From NCBI GenBank assembly GCA_003105035.1, contig PQAL01000027.1:1-64000 (forward strand): a stretch of 64,000 nt of DNA. The letters run 5' to 3'. The notes under the pieces are model-generated. The model searched no databases. It saw nothing but the letters and a program-made list of their open reading frames with translations, and was not told the DNA's origin. The position numbers and the translations under genes are program-made. The DNA comes from Anaerolineales bacterium. Its GTDB lineage: Bacteria; Chloroflexota; Anaerolineae; Anaerolineales; UBA4823. How positions within the stretch are numbered: position 1 is the stretch's first letter; each line of letters opens with the position of its first letter. Below, piece by piece: positions 21,025 to 30,649 of the stretch.

Positions 21025-22488
21025 ATGAAAATCGATCTAACCATTGATAAAGACCGCCGTAAGCGTGCAATCCAGCGAGTGAGAGAGCAGAACATCATCA
21101 TCCCGACCTATGCCATGATGAAAGATCCGAGCCTCGTCCCTGATAGGGTGAAGGCTGAGCTTGGTAAGATTGGATTATGGGATGTCAATGCAAGAAACCT
21201 TTTTCGCATCACCTGGCATAATGATCCGGTTGCCAAAGGTGGCGGGTTTGGTGGAGTGAATTACCTTGAGCTGCCCAGTACATTGACCGGAACGAGTGCA
21301 AGGATTATCGTCCTGGTCGGCAAATGGTTTCCGACGGGAGCGCATAAAGTTGGCGCAGCTTTTGGCTGTTTGGTACCACGCCTGGTGACTGGACAATTCG
21401 ATCCATCGCGCCAGAAGGCAGTCTGGCCGTCAACAGGTAATTATTGCCGGGGTGGCGCGTATGATTCGGCGTTATTGGGCTGCGAATCCATCGCAATTCT
21501 GCCAGAAGGCATGAGTAAGGAACGGTTTGAATGGTTATCCAAGATCGCCGGTGAGACCATCAAGACACCGGGTAGCGAATCGAACGTCAAGGAGATTTTT
21601 GATAAATGCTGGGAGCTGCGGAAATCGGGGCAGGACTTGATGATATTTAACCAGTTCGATGAATTTGGTAATTACCTTTGGCACTACGAGATTACCGGAC
21701 ATGCCATGGAGGAAGTGCTGAATCAGGTCTTGGGTCCCAAAGACGAATTTCGCGGGATGGCGTCAGCCACAGGATCAGCGGGGACAATTGGGAGTGGAGA
21801 TTACCTTAAGCAACGTTACCCGGGAAGCAAGATAGCGGCCAGCGAAGCCCTCCAGTGCCCCACCCTGCTCCAGAATGGGTTCGGTTCACATCGCATCGAG
21901 GGAATTGGGGATAAGCATGTGCCCTGGATCCACAACGTAAAGAATACCGATATCATAGTAGCAATCGATGATAATGCCATTGTCAATCTCTCAAGATTGT
22001 TCAACGAACCAGTCGGGCAATCATATTTGGCGAAGGTTGGCGTTCCTGAGAAGCTGGTGAACAGCCTGGACCTGCTCGGTTTTTCAGGGATATCCAATGT
22101 CCTTTCAGCAATAAAGATGGCCAAGTATTATGAAATGGGCGAGCATGATGTAGTCCTGACCATCTTAACCGATTCAATGGAGTTATATGGAAGCCGCATT
22201 GTGGAAATGCAGCAGGAGTATGGTGAATACACCGAAAACCAGGCTGCTGCCGATTTCGCCAGGTACCTGCAAGGCGTATCTACCGACAACATGATCGAGC
22301 TGACATACGCAGATCGGAAGCGTGTCCACAACCTGAAATACTTTACCTGGGTGGAACAGCAAGGTAAAACCTACCATGAGATCCAGGATCAGTGGTATGA
22401 ACCGGATTATTGGACAGATATCCAGACCCAGGTACCGGAAATCGACGCTGTGATCGAAGAATTCAACGCAGAAGCCGCCGTCAGCTAG
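21025..22488 (+). CDS. Uncharacterised fold-type II PLP-dependent enzyme
   Basis: A 487-residue protein with a cysteine-synthase/TrpB-like core. The probable Schiff-base Lys108 sits in TGAHKVGAAFG. A phosphate-binding loop is likely in PSTGNYCRGGAYDSALLG, and the glycine-rich SATGSAGTIGSGDYLKQRYPG fits the cofactor pocket. It is about 100-150 residues longer than cysteine synthase, with an extra N-terminal segment and a long C-terminal tail rich in acidic and aromatic residues. I cannot assign a substrate. AAGGAG lies nine bases upstream of the ATG. Position after the purine/nucleoside genes makes an ammonia-lyase acting on a small amino acid one possibility. Confidence 0.75.
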   Translation: MKIDLTIDKDRRKRAIQRVREQNIIIPTYAMMKDPSLVPDRVKAELGKIGLWDVNARNLFRITWHNDPVAKGGGFGGVNYLELPSTLTGTSARIIVLVGKWFPTGAHKVGAAFGCLVPRLVTGQFDPSRQKAVWPSTGNYCRGGAYDSALLGCESIAILPEGMSKERFEWLSKIAGETIKTPGSESNVKEIFDKCWELRKSGQDLMIFNQFDEFGNYLWHYEITGHAMEEVLNQVLGPKDEFRGMASATGSAGTIGSGDYLKQRYPGSKIAASEALQCPTLLQNGFGSHRIEGIGDKHVPWIHNVKNTDIIVAIDDNAIVNLSRLFNEPVGQSYLAKVGVPEKLVNSLDLLGFSGISNVLSAIKMAKYYEMGEHDVVLTILTDSMELYGSRIVEMQQEYGEYTENQAAADFARYLQGVSTDNMIELTYADRKRVHNLKYFTWVEQQGKTYHEIQDQWYEPDYWTDIQTQVPEIDAVIEEFNAEAAVS

Positions 22489-22557
22489 CTACCTTTCATT
22501 TTTTAGATATCAGGTCTTCATCACAACTCATTCACTTCTACTTTTTTGGATTGATTG

Positions 22558-23118
22558 ATGATTGGTTCAACTGATCTTGTACTAGTCGGTGTGGTAAATA
22601 ATCCCCGGGATCTTGAAATTGCCCGGTTACTGGGTTGGTATCGAATTCCGTTGCGTAGTGCGCCTAAAGTGATCGCAGTCGATTACATGGCGTTCTATCA
22701 AACCGGGGCGTTCGGGGATGATAAATGGCAGATCGAATATATCGCCCCAGTGCGCGGCCATGAATTGACCACCAGGGCGGAATTATTGCGGACTGAGCCA
22801 GAGCATCCACGGGCGAAAGAAGAGTATTACAAGATCCAAATTGGACCTCTAGAACGCCTGCCTCAACCAATTCTGGCGGGTAATTGGCGAAGAATCACCT
22901 TCCTGTATACCACCGGAGAGTATTTATCAAAAGCATCTACGATTAATGACCTTGTGGTCCAATCCGAGGAGCGCCAGATATTGTGGCAGGCGCTACGTGA
23001 ACGGGCTGAGCAAGGGTATGCCACACTGGATCTACCTGAAGCTGAGATCCCGGAAGAAGTATTGGCAATCCTGCTAGGAATAAAGGAGGCTGATGAGCCA
23101 TATGGCGATCTCGATTAA
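22558..23118 (+). CDS. Uncharacterised protein of a Chloroflexi-type family
   Basis: A 186-residue soluble protein. It opens with a short hydrophobic strand (DLVLVGVVNN), then IARLLGWYRIPLRSAPKVI, an aromatic-rich middle (YMAFYQTGAF, QIEYIAPVRG) and a PLERLPQPI motif near residue 102. I recognise the general pattern as a recurring hypothetical family in Chloroflexota but know no function. It overlaps the next gene by 26 bases, so the two are probably translated from one message. ATG 22558 is preceded by a TTG that could also serve. Confidence 0.6.
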   Translation: MIGSTDLVLVGVVNNPRDLEIARLLGWYRIPLRSAPKVIAVDYMAFYQTGAFGDDKWQIEYIAPVRGHELTTRAELLRTEPEHPRAKEEYYKIQIGPLERLPQPILAGNWRRITFLYTTGEYLSKASTINDLVVQSEERQILWQALRERAEQGYATLDLPEAEIPEEVLAILLGIKEADEPYGDLD

Positions 23119-24079
23119 AGCCCTGGCAGATGCCCTGAATGGACACCAAGATCCCCTGGTGCGTTGGAAACTGGCTAACCAGGCATTAGCGACTAAACCA
23201 CCGATTCCACAGGATAAAAGCACGAAACAACTGCTCGGTGAATCGGAGATCGTTCGGCAATTATTATTGGATCAAAACAGCGAGGGACAGATCGCTTTCC
23301 ACCCCTATAATAAGTGGTTTGGCGCGCATTGGATCTTATCAATTCTGGCCGATATGCACTATCCGGCAGGTGATCCGGCTTTGGAACCGCTCCTGGAACA
23401 GTGTTATGCATGGTTATTATCAAAGGAGCATGCCAGGCAAATCCTGACGATCAACAGCAGGGTGCGAAGGTGTGCTTCACAGGAAGGGAATTGCATTTAT
23501 TATTCACTAGCCCTGCAGCTGGCAGATGGTCGCACGGAAGAGCTGGCCGCAAGGCTCATCCGCTGGCAATGGGACGACGGCGGATGGAATTGCGACAAGC
23601 GACCAGAAGCCAATAAATCCTCTTTCCACGAGTCTCTCATTCCATTACGTGGGTTAGCATGGTATGCGAGTATTTCAGGCGACCCGAAAGCCAGGCAAGC
23701 AGTCGAGCGAGCTGCAGAAGTATTCCTTAAGCGTCACCTATTTAAAAAAGTGTCAGACGGAAAGATCATCGACCAGAACTTTATTGCAATGCACTATCCA
23801 AGTTACTGGCATTATGATATCCTGTCTGGCTTAAAAGCAATGGCTGAAGCCGGTTTCATCGACGATCCACGCTGCTCGGAAGCCCTGGATTTGCTTGAGA
23901 GTAAGCGGCTTCCGGATGGTGGGTACCCTGCTGAAGCGAGATACTATCGTGTGGATGACAAGAAGCTATCCGGACATTCCCGCGTGAATTGGGGAGGCAC
24001 GAGCAAGGTGCGGATGAATCCATTCGTGAGCCTGGATGTGCTGGCAGTCTTGAAGGCAGCAGGCAGGACAGAAGCATAG
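23093..24079 (+). CDS. Alpha/alpha-toroid protein resembling terpenoid-cyclase/prenyltransferase folds
   Basis: A 328-residue, mostly helical soluble protein. Repeated W-x-DGG-style elements (RWQWDDGGWNCDKR near residue 160 and KRLPDGGYPAE near 275) recall the QW-like repeats of squalene-cyclase and prenyltransferase barrels. No DXDD catalytic motif is visible, so an enzymatic role is unproven. Several His/Cys residues could bind a metal. AGGAGG lies just three bases before ATG 23093; ATG 23102 is an alternative start. It follows the uncharacterised protein with overlapping frames. Confidence 0.6.
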   Translation: MSHMAISIKALADALNGHQDPLVRWKLANQALATKPPIPQDKSTKQLLGESEIVRQLLLDQNSEGQIAFHPYNKWFGAHWILSILADMHYPAGDPALEPLLEQCYAWLLSKEHARQILTINSRVRRCASQEGNCIYYSLALQLADGRTEELAARLIRWQWDDGGWNCDKRPEANKSSFHESLIPLRGLAWYASISGDPKARQAVERAAEVFLKRHLFKKVSDGKIIDQNFIAMHYPSYWHYDILSGLKAMAEAGFIDDPRCSEALDLLESKRLPDGGYPAEARYYRVDDKKLSGHSRVNWGGTSKVRMNPFVSLDVLAVLKAAGRTEA

Positions 24080-24148
24080 ATATTCGATTTTACGATGAGC
24101 AATATTCACAGCAACAACATGAACCGATACGGGTAAAGTGCTCAATCA

Positions 24149-25063
24149 ATGAATTCTTCACTTAAGATCAATGGTCACGAACTGGTGTGGGGATCCCGAA
24201 CATACATTATGGGTATCCTCAATTTAACACCAGATAGCTTTTCTGGTGATGGATTAATCCAAAGGGGCTCATCAACAGGTTTTGAGCTTGATCTGGAGGG
24301 CATCCTGGAAAAGGCGCGTGGTTTTGTTGAGGATGGTGCAGACATCATCGATGTGGGAGGGGAAAGCACACGGCCGGGAGCAGAGCTCGTCAGCGAAGAA
24401 GAAGAAATGCACCGGGTGATACCCGTGGTGGAAAAATTAGCGACAAATCTGAATACAATCATTTCCATTGACACTTACAAAGCCAAGGTTGCAGAGGCTG
24501 CCATTCGAAGTGGTGCACATTTCATCAATGACGTATGGGGCTTCCATGCAGACCCCAGCCTCGCCGAAATAGCCGCCAGGTATGACACGCCTGTCATCCT
24601 GATGCACAACCGCAGCTCCTGGGCTCATGCAGAAATTAAGGAAAAGCTGGGAGGCAGGTACGTTGGTATTCCATATGTCAATTTACTGGAAGATGTAAAA
24701 CGCGAGCTCCTTGAAAGCGTGAAAATTGCTCGTAATGCAGGCATCACGGATGACAAAATCATCCTTGACCCTGGGATTGGGTTTGGAAAATCGGTGGAGC
24801 AAAACCTGGAGCTGGTCAACCGGTTGGGCGAGATCCGAGCTCTAGGATATCCCATTCTATTGGGGCTTTCGCGCAAGTCATTCATCGGATACACATTGAA
24901 CCTGCCGCCAGACCAGCGCCTGGAAGGCACAGCTGCGGCGGTGTCGATTGGGATTGACCGTGGTGCTGACATCATCAGGATCCATGATGTAAATTTCATG
25001 ACACGGGTGATCAGGATGACGGATGCTATTGTCCGTCGTAATCAATTTGAGCTGCATTTATAA
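24149..25063 (+). CDS. folP: Dihydropteroate synthase
   Basis: Condenses dihydropterin pyrophosphate with p-aminobenzoate in folate synthesis. The 304-residue TIM barrel shows MGILNLTPDSFSGDG near residue 20, DIIDVGGESTRPGA near 65, SIDTYKA near 107, FINDVWG, VILMHN, DPGIGFGKS near 206, LGLSRKSFIG and the closing RIHDV. No other folate genes adjoin, although folD is in the window. There is no obvious Shine-Dalgarno before ATG 24149. Confidence 0.95.
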   Translation: MNSSLKINGHELVWGSRTYIMGILNLTPDSFSGDGLIQRGSSTGFELDLEGILEKARGFVEDGADIIDVGGESTRPGAELVSEEEEMHRVIPVVEKLATNLNTIISIDTYKAKVAEAAIRSGAHFINDVWGFHADPSLAEIAARYDTPVILMHNRSSWAHAEIKEKLGGRYVGIPYVNLLEDVKRELLESVKIARNAGITDDKIILDPGIGFGKSVEQNLELVNRLGEIRALGYPILLGLSRKSFIGYTLNLPPDQRLEGTAAAVSIGIDRGADIIRIHDVNFMTRVIRMTDAIVRRNQFELHL

Positions 25064-25194
25064 CAACTCACCTGTATCCGATAAGGCATAAGCGCTGTAT
25101 TCTAAAAAAACATTAACTAACGATTAATAAATGCCATACCATGTTCAACTATAATACCTCCCCGCTGCCAATTTGTGATGATTGAGGAGTAAAG

Positions 25195-27894
25195 ATGGAT
25201 CAGGATTTATTTGCGACCAAAAAAACACTAAGCACTTCAGCAGGGAAATATATCATTTTCAGCCTGCCCAAGCTGGAGCAGGATGGGATAACTCAATTAT
25301 CACGGCTGCCATACTCCATTCGTATCCTGCTCGAGTCACTAGTCCGGCACTGCAATAGTCGAGAAATTCAACGCGAAGATGTCATTAATCTCGCGAACTG
25401 GACACCCAACCCTGACAGCAGACCTGCCATGCCATATAGCCCGGCGCGGGTGATCATGCAGGATTTTACAGGCGTCCCAGCAATTGTCGAATTGGCCGCG
25501 ATGCGTGAAGCCATGAAGCGCATCGGCGGGGATCCCAAAAAGATAAATCCTTTGGTACCGGTTGACCTGGTCATCGACCATTCGGTGCAGGTTGATTTTT
25601 TCGCCAGTGCAGACGCACTTGTGAGAAATGCCGAGCTTGAATTTCAACGAAATCATGAACGATACGAATTCCTGCGCTGGGGGCAGAATGCGTTCACAAA
25701 TTTCAGAGTGGTACCACCTGCGACCGGCATTGTCCACCAGGTGAACCTGGAGTACCTTGCCCGGGTGGTGATGACACAAAAAGCAGGTGGTGAATATTTG
25801 GCCTTCCCAGACACATTGGTGGGGACCGATTCCCACACTACCATGATCAATGGCTTAGGAGTTGTCGGGTGGGGAGTAGGTGGCATCGAAGCAGAGGCAG
25901 CCATGCTTGGCCAGCCCATTGATATGCTGATACCGGATGTGATCGGTGTGAAGTTATTTGGCCAGCTTTCTGAAGGGGTAACAGCAACCGACCTGACCTT
26001 GACAATCACCCAGCTGCTCAGGAAAAAAGGGGTGGTGGATAAGTTCGTCGAGTTCTTTGGATCAGGATTATCCAGTCTTTCGCTACCCGACCGGGCAACA
26101 ATCGCTAATATGGCACCGGAATATGGGGCTACCATCGGGTATTTTCCTATTGACAATGAGACATTACGATACTTAAAACTGACCGGCCGCTCAACAGATA
26201 CGATTGAGTTGGTAGAAAGTTACTGCAAGGAACAAGGATTATTCCGGACTGATGACACATCAGAACCCAAATATACTTCGATCCTGGAGGTGGATTTAGG
26301 GAGCATTGAATCCAGCCTGGCAGGACCAAAACGGCCGCAAGACAAGGTATCGATCTTCGATATCCACAGGTCGTTTCAATATTACTTGTCGGCGCCGGTA
26401 AAAGATGGCGGGTTCGAGCTGAAGGATGTGGAATTATCAAAAGAAGTCAGTGTGGGTACAAACGGCCACACATCAATGATGAGCCATGGCGCGGTGGTAT
26501 TGGCAGCGATCACATCATGCACCAACACATCAAATCCATCCGTCATGATCGCAGCAGGGTTATTGGCTAAGAAAGCAGTTGAGCGAGGGCTTAAAGTCAG
26601 ATCTTATGTCAAGACGAGTCTGGCACCTGGCTCGAGAGTAGTGACCGAATACCTGACAAAAGCAGGATTGCTTGAGCCCCTGGGAAAATTGGGTTTTAAC
26701 GTGGTTGGATATGGTTGTACCACGTGTATTGGAAATTCGGGGCCGCTTCCAGGGGAAGTGGTCAAAGCTATCACCAGCGCGAACCTGGTGGCAGTCAGTG
26801 TCCTATCGGGTAATCGGAATTTCGAAGGACGGATCCATCCATACGTCAGGGCCAATTACCTGGCGTCGCCTCCATTGGTGGTCGCGTTTGCGCTGGCTGG
26901 AACGATCAACATCGATCTGAAAAATGAGCCAATTGGTGAAGATGCGAATGGGCAGCCTGTTTTTCTGCGTGATCTGTGGCCAACCAACCAGGAAGTGGCG
27001 CAAGTCGTTGAGCAGAATGTCTCGGCCGAGATGTTTATCCAAAAGTATCAGAGCGTGTTCACTGGGAATGAAACCTGGAATGCGATAAGATCGAGTGAGA
27101 GTGAGCTGTATTCCTGGGATAACTCGTCAACCTACATTCAAGAACCACCATTCTTCATTAAATCAGAACAAGGAGCACAGGCAATCCGGAACATCAAAGG
27201 TGCAAGGGTCTTGGCATTCTTAGGTGATTCAATCACCACTGACCATATTTCTCCTGCAGGAACAATTCCTGCCGATAGCCCGGCTGGAAAATACCTGATA
27301 GCAAATGGCGTTCAGCCACGTGAGTTTAACTCGTATGGTGCCAGGCGAGGGAATGATCGGGTGATGACACGCGGTACGTTCGCAAATATTCGCTTGAAAA
27401 ATCGGTTGGTACCTGGTATCGAGGGTGGTGTCACCCTTCATTTGCCGGATGGTGAGCAGGTGAGCATTTATGATGCAGCTATGAAGTACGCTCAAGAGGG
27501 TGTCCCTTTGGTCGTCGTGGCGGGAAAAGATTACGGATCTGGATCCAGCCGTGATTGGGCTGCGAAAGGAACCAAATTATTGGGGATCAAAGCGGTCATC
27601 GCAGAATCTTATGAAAGAATCCACCGCTCGAACCTGGTAGGGATGGGTGTGTTGCCGTTGCAGTTTCTGCCTGGCGACAACGCAGGAAAATTTAATATAA
27701 CGGGTAGGGAAGTATTTAACATTGAAGGTCTGGATGACCAAATTACTCCAAATTACCAGGTTACTGTGAGGATGGTTCGGGAAGACCAGAGCGTGATGTA
27801 CTTTAAAGCCATCGCAAGGCTCAATACGATAATCGAAGTTGACTACTACCGCAATGGTGGCGTATTAAACACTGTCTTAAAAAAGCTGAGATAA
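25195..27894 (+). CDS. acnA: Aconitate hydratase, AcnA/IRP type
   Basis: Isomerises citrate and isocitrate through cis-aconitate using a [4Fe-4S] cluster. The 899-residue protein has the cluster cysteines in [12 protein letters not shown] (about residue 443) and [12 protein letters not shown] (about 509 and 512). The C-terminal swivel domain carries [14 protein letters not shown] and [16 protein letters not shown]. It is in full length with no lesions. GAGGAG lies upstream, and TATAAT at 25150-25155 is a possible -10. A terminator follows directly. Confidence 0.96.
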   Translation: MDQDLFATKKTLSTSAGKYIIFSLPKLEQDGITQLSRLPYSIRILLESLVRHCNSREIQREDVINLANWTPNPDSRPAMPYSPARVIMQDFTGVPAIVELAAMREAMKRIGGDPKKINPLVPVDLVIDHSVQVDFFASADALVRNAELEFQRNHERYEFLRWGQNAFTNFRVVPPATGIVHQVNLEYLARVVMTQKAGGEYLAFPDTLVGTDSHTTMINGLGVVGWGVGGIEAEAAMLGQPIDMLIPDVIGVKLFGQLSEGVTATDLTLTITQLLRKKGVVDKFVEFFGSGLSSLSLPDRATIANMAPEYGATIGYFPIDNETLRYLKLTGRSTDTIELVESYCKEQGLFRTDDTSEPKYTSILEVDLGSIESSLAGPKRPQDKVSIFDIHRSFQYYLSAPVKDGGFELKDVELSKEVSVGTNGHTSMMSHGAVVLAAITSCTNTSNPSVMIAAGLLAKKAVERGLKVRSYVKTSLAPGSRVVTEYLTKAGLLEPLGKLGFNVVGYGCTTCIGNSGPLPGEVVKAITSANLVAVSVLSGNRNFEGRIHPYVRANYLASPPLVVAFALAGTINIDLKNEPIGEDANGQPVFLRDLWPTNQEVAQVVEQNVSAEMFIQKYQSVFTGNETWNAIRSSESELYSWDNSSTYIQEPPFFIKSEQGAQAIRNIKGARVLAFLGDSITTDHISPAGTIPADSPAGKYLIANGVQPREFNSYGARRGNDRVMTRGTFANIRLKNRLVPGIEGGVTLHLPDGEQVSIYDAAMKYAQEGVPLVVVAGKDYGSGSSRDWAAKGTKLLGIKAVIAESYERIHRSNLVGMGVLPLQFLPGDNAGKFNITGREVFNIEGLDDQITPNYQVTVRMVREDQSVMYFKAIARLNTIIEVDYYRNGGVLNTVLKKLR

Positions 27895-27925
27895 CCGAAT
27901 AAAAATCAATACTAACTTATTCAAA

Positions 27926-27968
27926 AGAGCAGCCTGATCCGATAGGAAAAGGCTGCTCTCTCGTATTT
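27926..27968. terminator. Terminator between convergent acnA and a membrane-protein gene
   Basis: A perfect 10-bp stem (27926-27935 with 27950-27959) encloses a 14-base loop, with T-rich sequence on the acnA side. It sits between convergent genes and could act in both directions. Confidence 0.75.
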
Positions 27969-27976
27969 TTTGGCAA

Positions 27977-28687
27977 TTACTGGTGATTGGTTGATTTATA
28001 GGAATTCATCCCTGCGGGATGATAGGTAGGCTCCGGGCGGATTTGGGATTGACGAGCAGAATCCGGTGAGGGCTTTGCGACGGGGCGGATGGCAACCGTT
28101 TGGGCAGGAGCAGTCCTGCCGGGGGCGTTGGTGCGATGCATGACGGGAATAGATTGTGAACGGTGATGTGCCTCAGCCTGGCTGAAGAGTCGTGTTCCAG
28201 CAACCGAGAATGTGCCGATGATTAAAACCCGGATCAACCACACAAGAATGGCAACGAAGATAGGAACAATGGTGAGTAACTTATCATGGGAGATCACGCT
28301 GCTACCCAGGGATTGATGGTTGACAATAGCCAGGGCAACACCCCACCAGGTGAGCATGGCGTTCATGCAGGCGGCTAACAACCAGGCGCCGAAGAGATAC
28401 CAGACTTCCTTGAGACCGTTCTCACTCTGCTGAGGAGTGAACAGGCGGGCAATACCCGCGAAGTCTATGGCACAAAAGGCGATTGCCAGGATCGTAGCCC
28501 AACGGAGACTGGCAAATTGCAGACCTCCGAGAAGATCATTAAGGGCATACTCGGTAGTGCTGTAATTGAATAATTCGAAAGCGAGTAGAGCGCCAATGAT
28601 CAAAAAACCAAATAGCTTGCCACGCGAATAACTAAGTTTCCGTGAGATACGGGTGATGCTGAGTGACTGACTGGCTGCGGGATTCAT
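27977..28687 (-). CDS. Small polytopic membrane protein with a Pro/Ser-rich tail, unknown function
   Basis: A 236-residue protein with four predicted spans (about residues 27-43, 60-80, 97-120 and 140-165) and a cytoplasmic or external tail of some 65 residues rich in Pro, Ser, His and Arg. I know no family. The ATG at 28687 is six bases after AAGGAGG; the TTG immediately upstream is too close. A consensus-grade promoter with palindromes precedes it, so expression is probably regulated. Confidence 0.65.
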   Translation of the reverse strand: MNPAASQSLSITRISRKLSYSRGKLFGFLIIGALLAFELFNYSTTEYALNDLLGGLQFASLRWATILAIAFCAIDFAGIARLFTPQQSENGLKEVWYLFGAWLLAACMNAMLTWWGVALAIVNHQSLGSSVISHDKLLTIVPIFVAILVWLIRVLIIGTFSVAGTRLFSQAEAHHRSQSIPVMHRTNAPGRTAPAQTVAIRPVAKPSPDSARQSQIRPEPTYHPAGMNSYKSTNHQ

Positions 28688-28723
28688 CAAATGCCTCCTT
28701 GACTATGCAATTATTGGGAAACC

Positions 28724-28773
28724 GAACAATTGTTCTATTATGGTAATTATAGAACAAATGCTCTAGTTGTCAA
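28724..28773 (-). promoter_or_regulatory. Consensus promoter overlapped by two GAAC-N4-GTTC-type palindromes
   Basis: Reading on the minus strand, TTGACA (28773-28768), a 16-base spacer and TATAAT (28751-28746) form a near-ideal promoter. The perfect palindrome GAACAATTGTTC lies at 28724-28735, just downstream of the start region, and a related imperfect copy AGAACAAATGCTCT at 28751-28764 fills the spacer. The layout is that of steric repression. GAAC-N4-GTTC resembles Gram-positive LexA (SOS) boxes but also many TetR-family sites; no regulator gene adjoins. Confidence 0.6.
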
Positions 28774-28783
28774 GGGTGAATTT

Positions 28784-29815
28784 CTACGAATCGAACTTTT
28801 TGATGAATTCTTCGGCTTTTTTCACCAGGTGGCTATCGCCGATAAACAAAGCAGTGCGTTGGTGAAGCGACGTAGGGGTGATATCGAGAATATCCTGGCA
28901 ACCATCTGAAGCATAGCCACCTGCTTGACATGCGATAAAGGCTAAGGGTGCTGCTTCGTATGTTAATCGCAGCTTCCCATGAGGTATTTCAGGATCGTGT
29001 GAATCAGCAGGGTAATAAAATAACCCGCCTGAAAGAAGTGTACGATGGAAATCACCAACCAGCGAGCCAATATATCGTGATGAAAGGGCCTTTTGGCCAG
29101 GTTCATAACCTTGTAGCCAGCGGGTAAACTTCACGACACCCTCAGACCAGTGGATCTCGTTCCCATGATTAACCGAATAGTATTTCGGTTTTTCTGGGAT
29201 ACGGATATTCGGGTGAGTAAGCAGAAATTCTCCAATGGAAGGATCCAGGGTAAAACCATGGACTCCCGAACCGCTGGTGTAAACCAGCATGGTACTGGAG
29301 CCATAGATCAGGTATCCGGCAACGACCAGATTTCTACCAGACTGGAGGCAATCTGCTAACGTTCCGGGTCCATCTGAGGACAGACGCCGGTAAATGGCGA
29401 AGATCGTCCCAATGCTAGCATTGTAATCAATGTTGGATGAACCATCCAATGGGTCATAGAGCAAGATATACTTTCCAACCGGGAACCCTTCAGGAATTGG
29501 CATGAGGTGCTCATGCTCTTCTGAAGCCATAACTGCGATACGCCCGGTGTGATCATTTAAGCGAAAGATGGTCTGATCTGCAAGCTGGTCAAGCTTCATG
29601 ACGGTCTCACCCTGGATGTTGATATCTTCCGTCGCACCAAGGATCTCGGATAGACCTGCCCGGGTGGTCTGGCTGGCGATGAACTTTCCTGCCAACGCCA
29701 GGTCGTACAGTATATTAGTGAGCACGCCAGTGGCTCCAGGATGAATTTGCTGTTCATCGAGGATGTGCCGTTCGATGGTAATAATCTTGGATTGGTTGAA
29801 GGTGATGTTCGCCAT
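28784..29815 (-). CDS. fbp: Fructose-1,6-bisphosphatase, class I
   Basis: Gluconeogenic phosphatase producing fructose 6-phosphate. The 343-residue protein shows the class I metal/substrate motif [12 protein letters not shown] near residue 120, AVMASEE upstream, the [10 protein letters not shown] loop and the C-terminal GGYASDG. The start at 29815 is chosen because a GGAG lies six bases upstream; an in-frame ATG four codons earlier has no ribosome site. It is followed downstream on the minus strand by the regulated promoter of the small membrane protein. Confidence 0.95.
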   Translation of the reverse strand: MANITFNQSKIITIERHILDEQQIHPGATGVLTNILYDLALAGKFIASQTTRAGLSEILGATEDINIQGETVMKLDQLADQTIFRLNDHTGRIAVMASEEHEHLMPIPEGFPVGKYILLYDPLDGSSNIDYNASIGTIFAIYRRLSSDGPGTLADCLQSGRNLVVAGYLIYGSSTMLVYTSGSGVHGFTLDPSIGEFLLTHPNIRIPEKPKYYSVNHGNEIHWSEGVVKFTRWLQGYEPGQKALSSRYIGSLVGDFHRTLLSGGLFYYPADSHDPEIPHGKLRLTYEAAPLAFIACQAGGYASDGCQDILDITPTSLHQRTALFIGDSHLVKKAEEFIKKFDS

Positions 29816-29838
29816 GTCAAGCTCCATTTTTCTGTGAA

Positions 29839-30639
29839 CTATAAAGCTTTTGGTTTATTAATAATCAAACCTGCTATATATTTTATTATCCCAGCTGAGA
29901 AACTGTTGCGAGCGAAGGCGCCGCCGATCTTGTAAACTGTTCCAGGTATACAGACTAGTTTACCGGTTGGTAGGGAAGTTAATGATTCAGCCACGACCTG
30001 CTTGGAGGTGAGCCATAAAAAGCGCGGGATCGAGCGGCGGGTAAACCGGGTATATTCCGGAGTGTCGTGAAATTCGGTGATCGTGAAGCCTGGACAGAGA
30101 GCCTGTACACATACCCCGGTGCCGCGTAATTCGTTGCTTAAGACTTCGGAGAAGCTGATGAGAAAGGCTTTGGTGGAATGGTATAAGACATTCCGTATGG
30201 GAACGAGGCCAGCCATGGAAGATACGTTGATGATGCCACCTTGATTGCAGGAGAGCATGCCGGGAAGAGCCGCACGGGATAGCATCACGCTGGCAGTTAT
30301 ATGGACATTCAACATGGCCAACTCCTTGGCGGGATCTACGCGGTAGAACCTTCCGACAGTGCCAAAGCCAGCATTATTGACCAATAAGTCCAATTGAGGC
30401 AGGTTGGAAATTGTTGACGCAAGCTGCTCGATGTCGGTGAGGTTCGAAAGGTCTGCTGGAAAAATGGTCAGACTAATCGGATAACGAGTCTGCAGAGATT
30501 CTGCTAGCTGCTGCAGGCGGTCTTCACGCCTGGCTGTCAAGACCAGGTCATAACCGTTGGCAGCCAGCTGGCAGGCAAATTCAGCTCCCAGGCCACTAGA
30601 AGCACCGGTGATTAGTGCTGTCCTTTTTGATGATGCCAT
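29839..30639 (-). CDS. Short-chain dehydrogenase/reductase
   Basis: A 266-residue classical SDR: cofactor motif [10 protein letters not shown] at residues about 12-21, NNAGFG near 90, the catalytic Ser in NVSSMAG near 142 and YHSTKAF (Tyr/Lys) near 155-159. An Arg-rich segment after the second strand (ARREDR) suggests NADPH preference. The C-terminal [15 protein letters not shown] resembles DltE/YqjQ-like reductases. Substrate unknown. It lies upstream of fbp on the same strand with a 24-base gap. Confidence 0.85.
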   Translation of the reverse strand: MASSKRTALITGASSGLGAEFACQLAANGYDLVLTARREDRLQQLAESLQTRYPISLTIFPADLSNLTDIEQLASTISNLPQLDLLVNNAGFGTVGRFYRVDPAKELAMLNVHITASVMLSRAALPGMLSCNQGGIINVSSMAGLVPIRNVLYHSTKAFLISFSEVLSNELRGTGVCVQALCPGFTITEFHDTPEYTRFTRRSIPRFLWLTSKQVVAESLTSLPTGKLVCIPGTVYKIGGAFARNSFSAGIIKYIAGLIINKPKAL

Positions 30640-30649
30640 GTTGTGTCAG

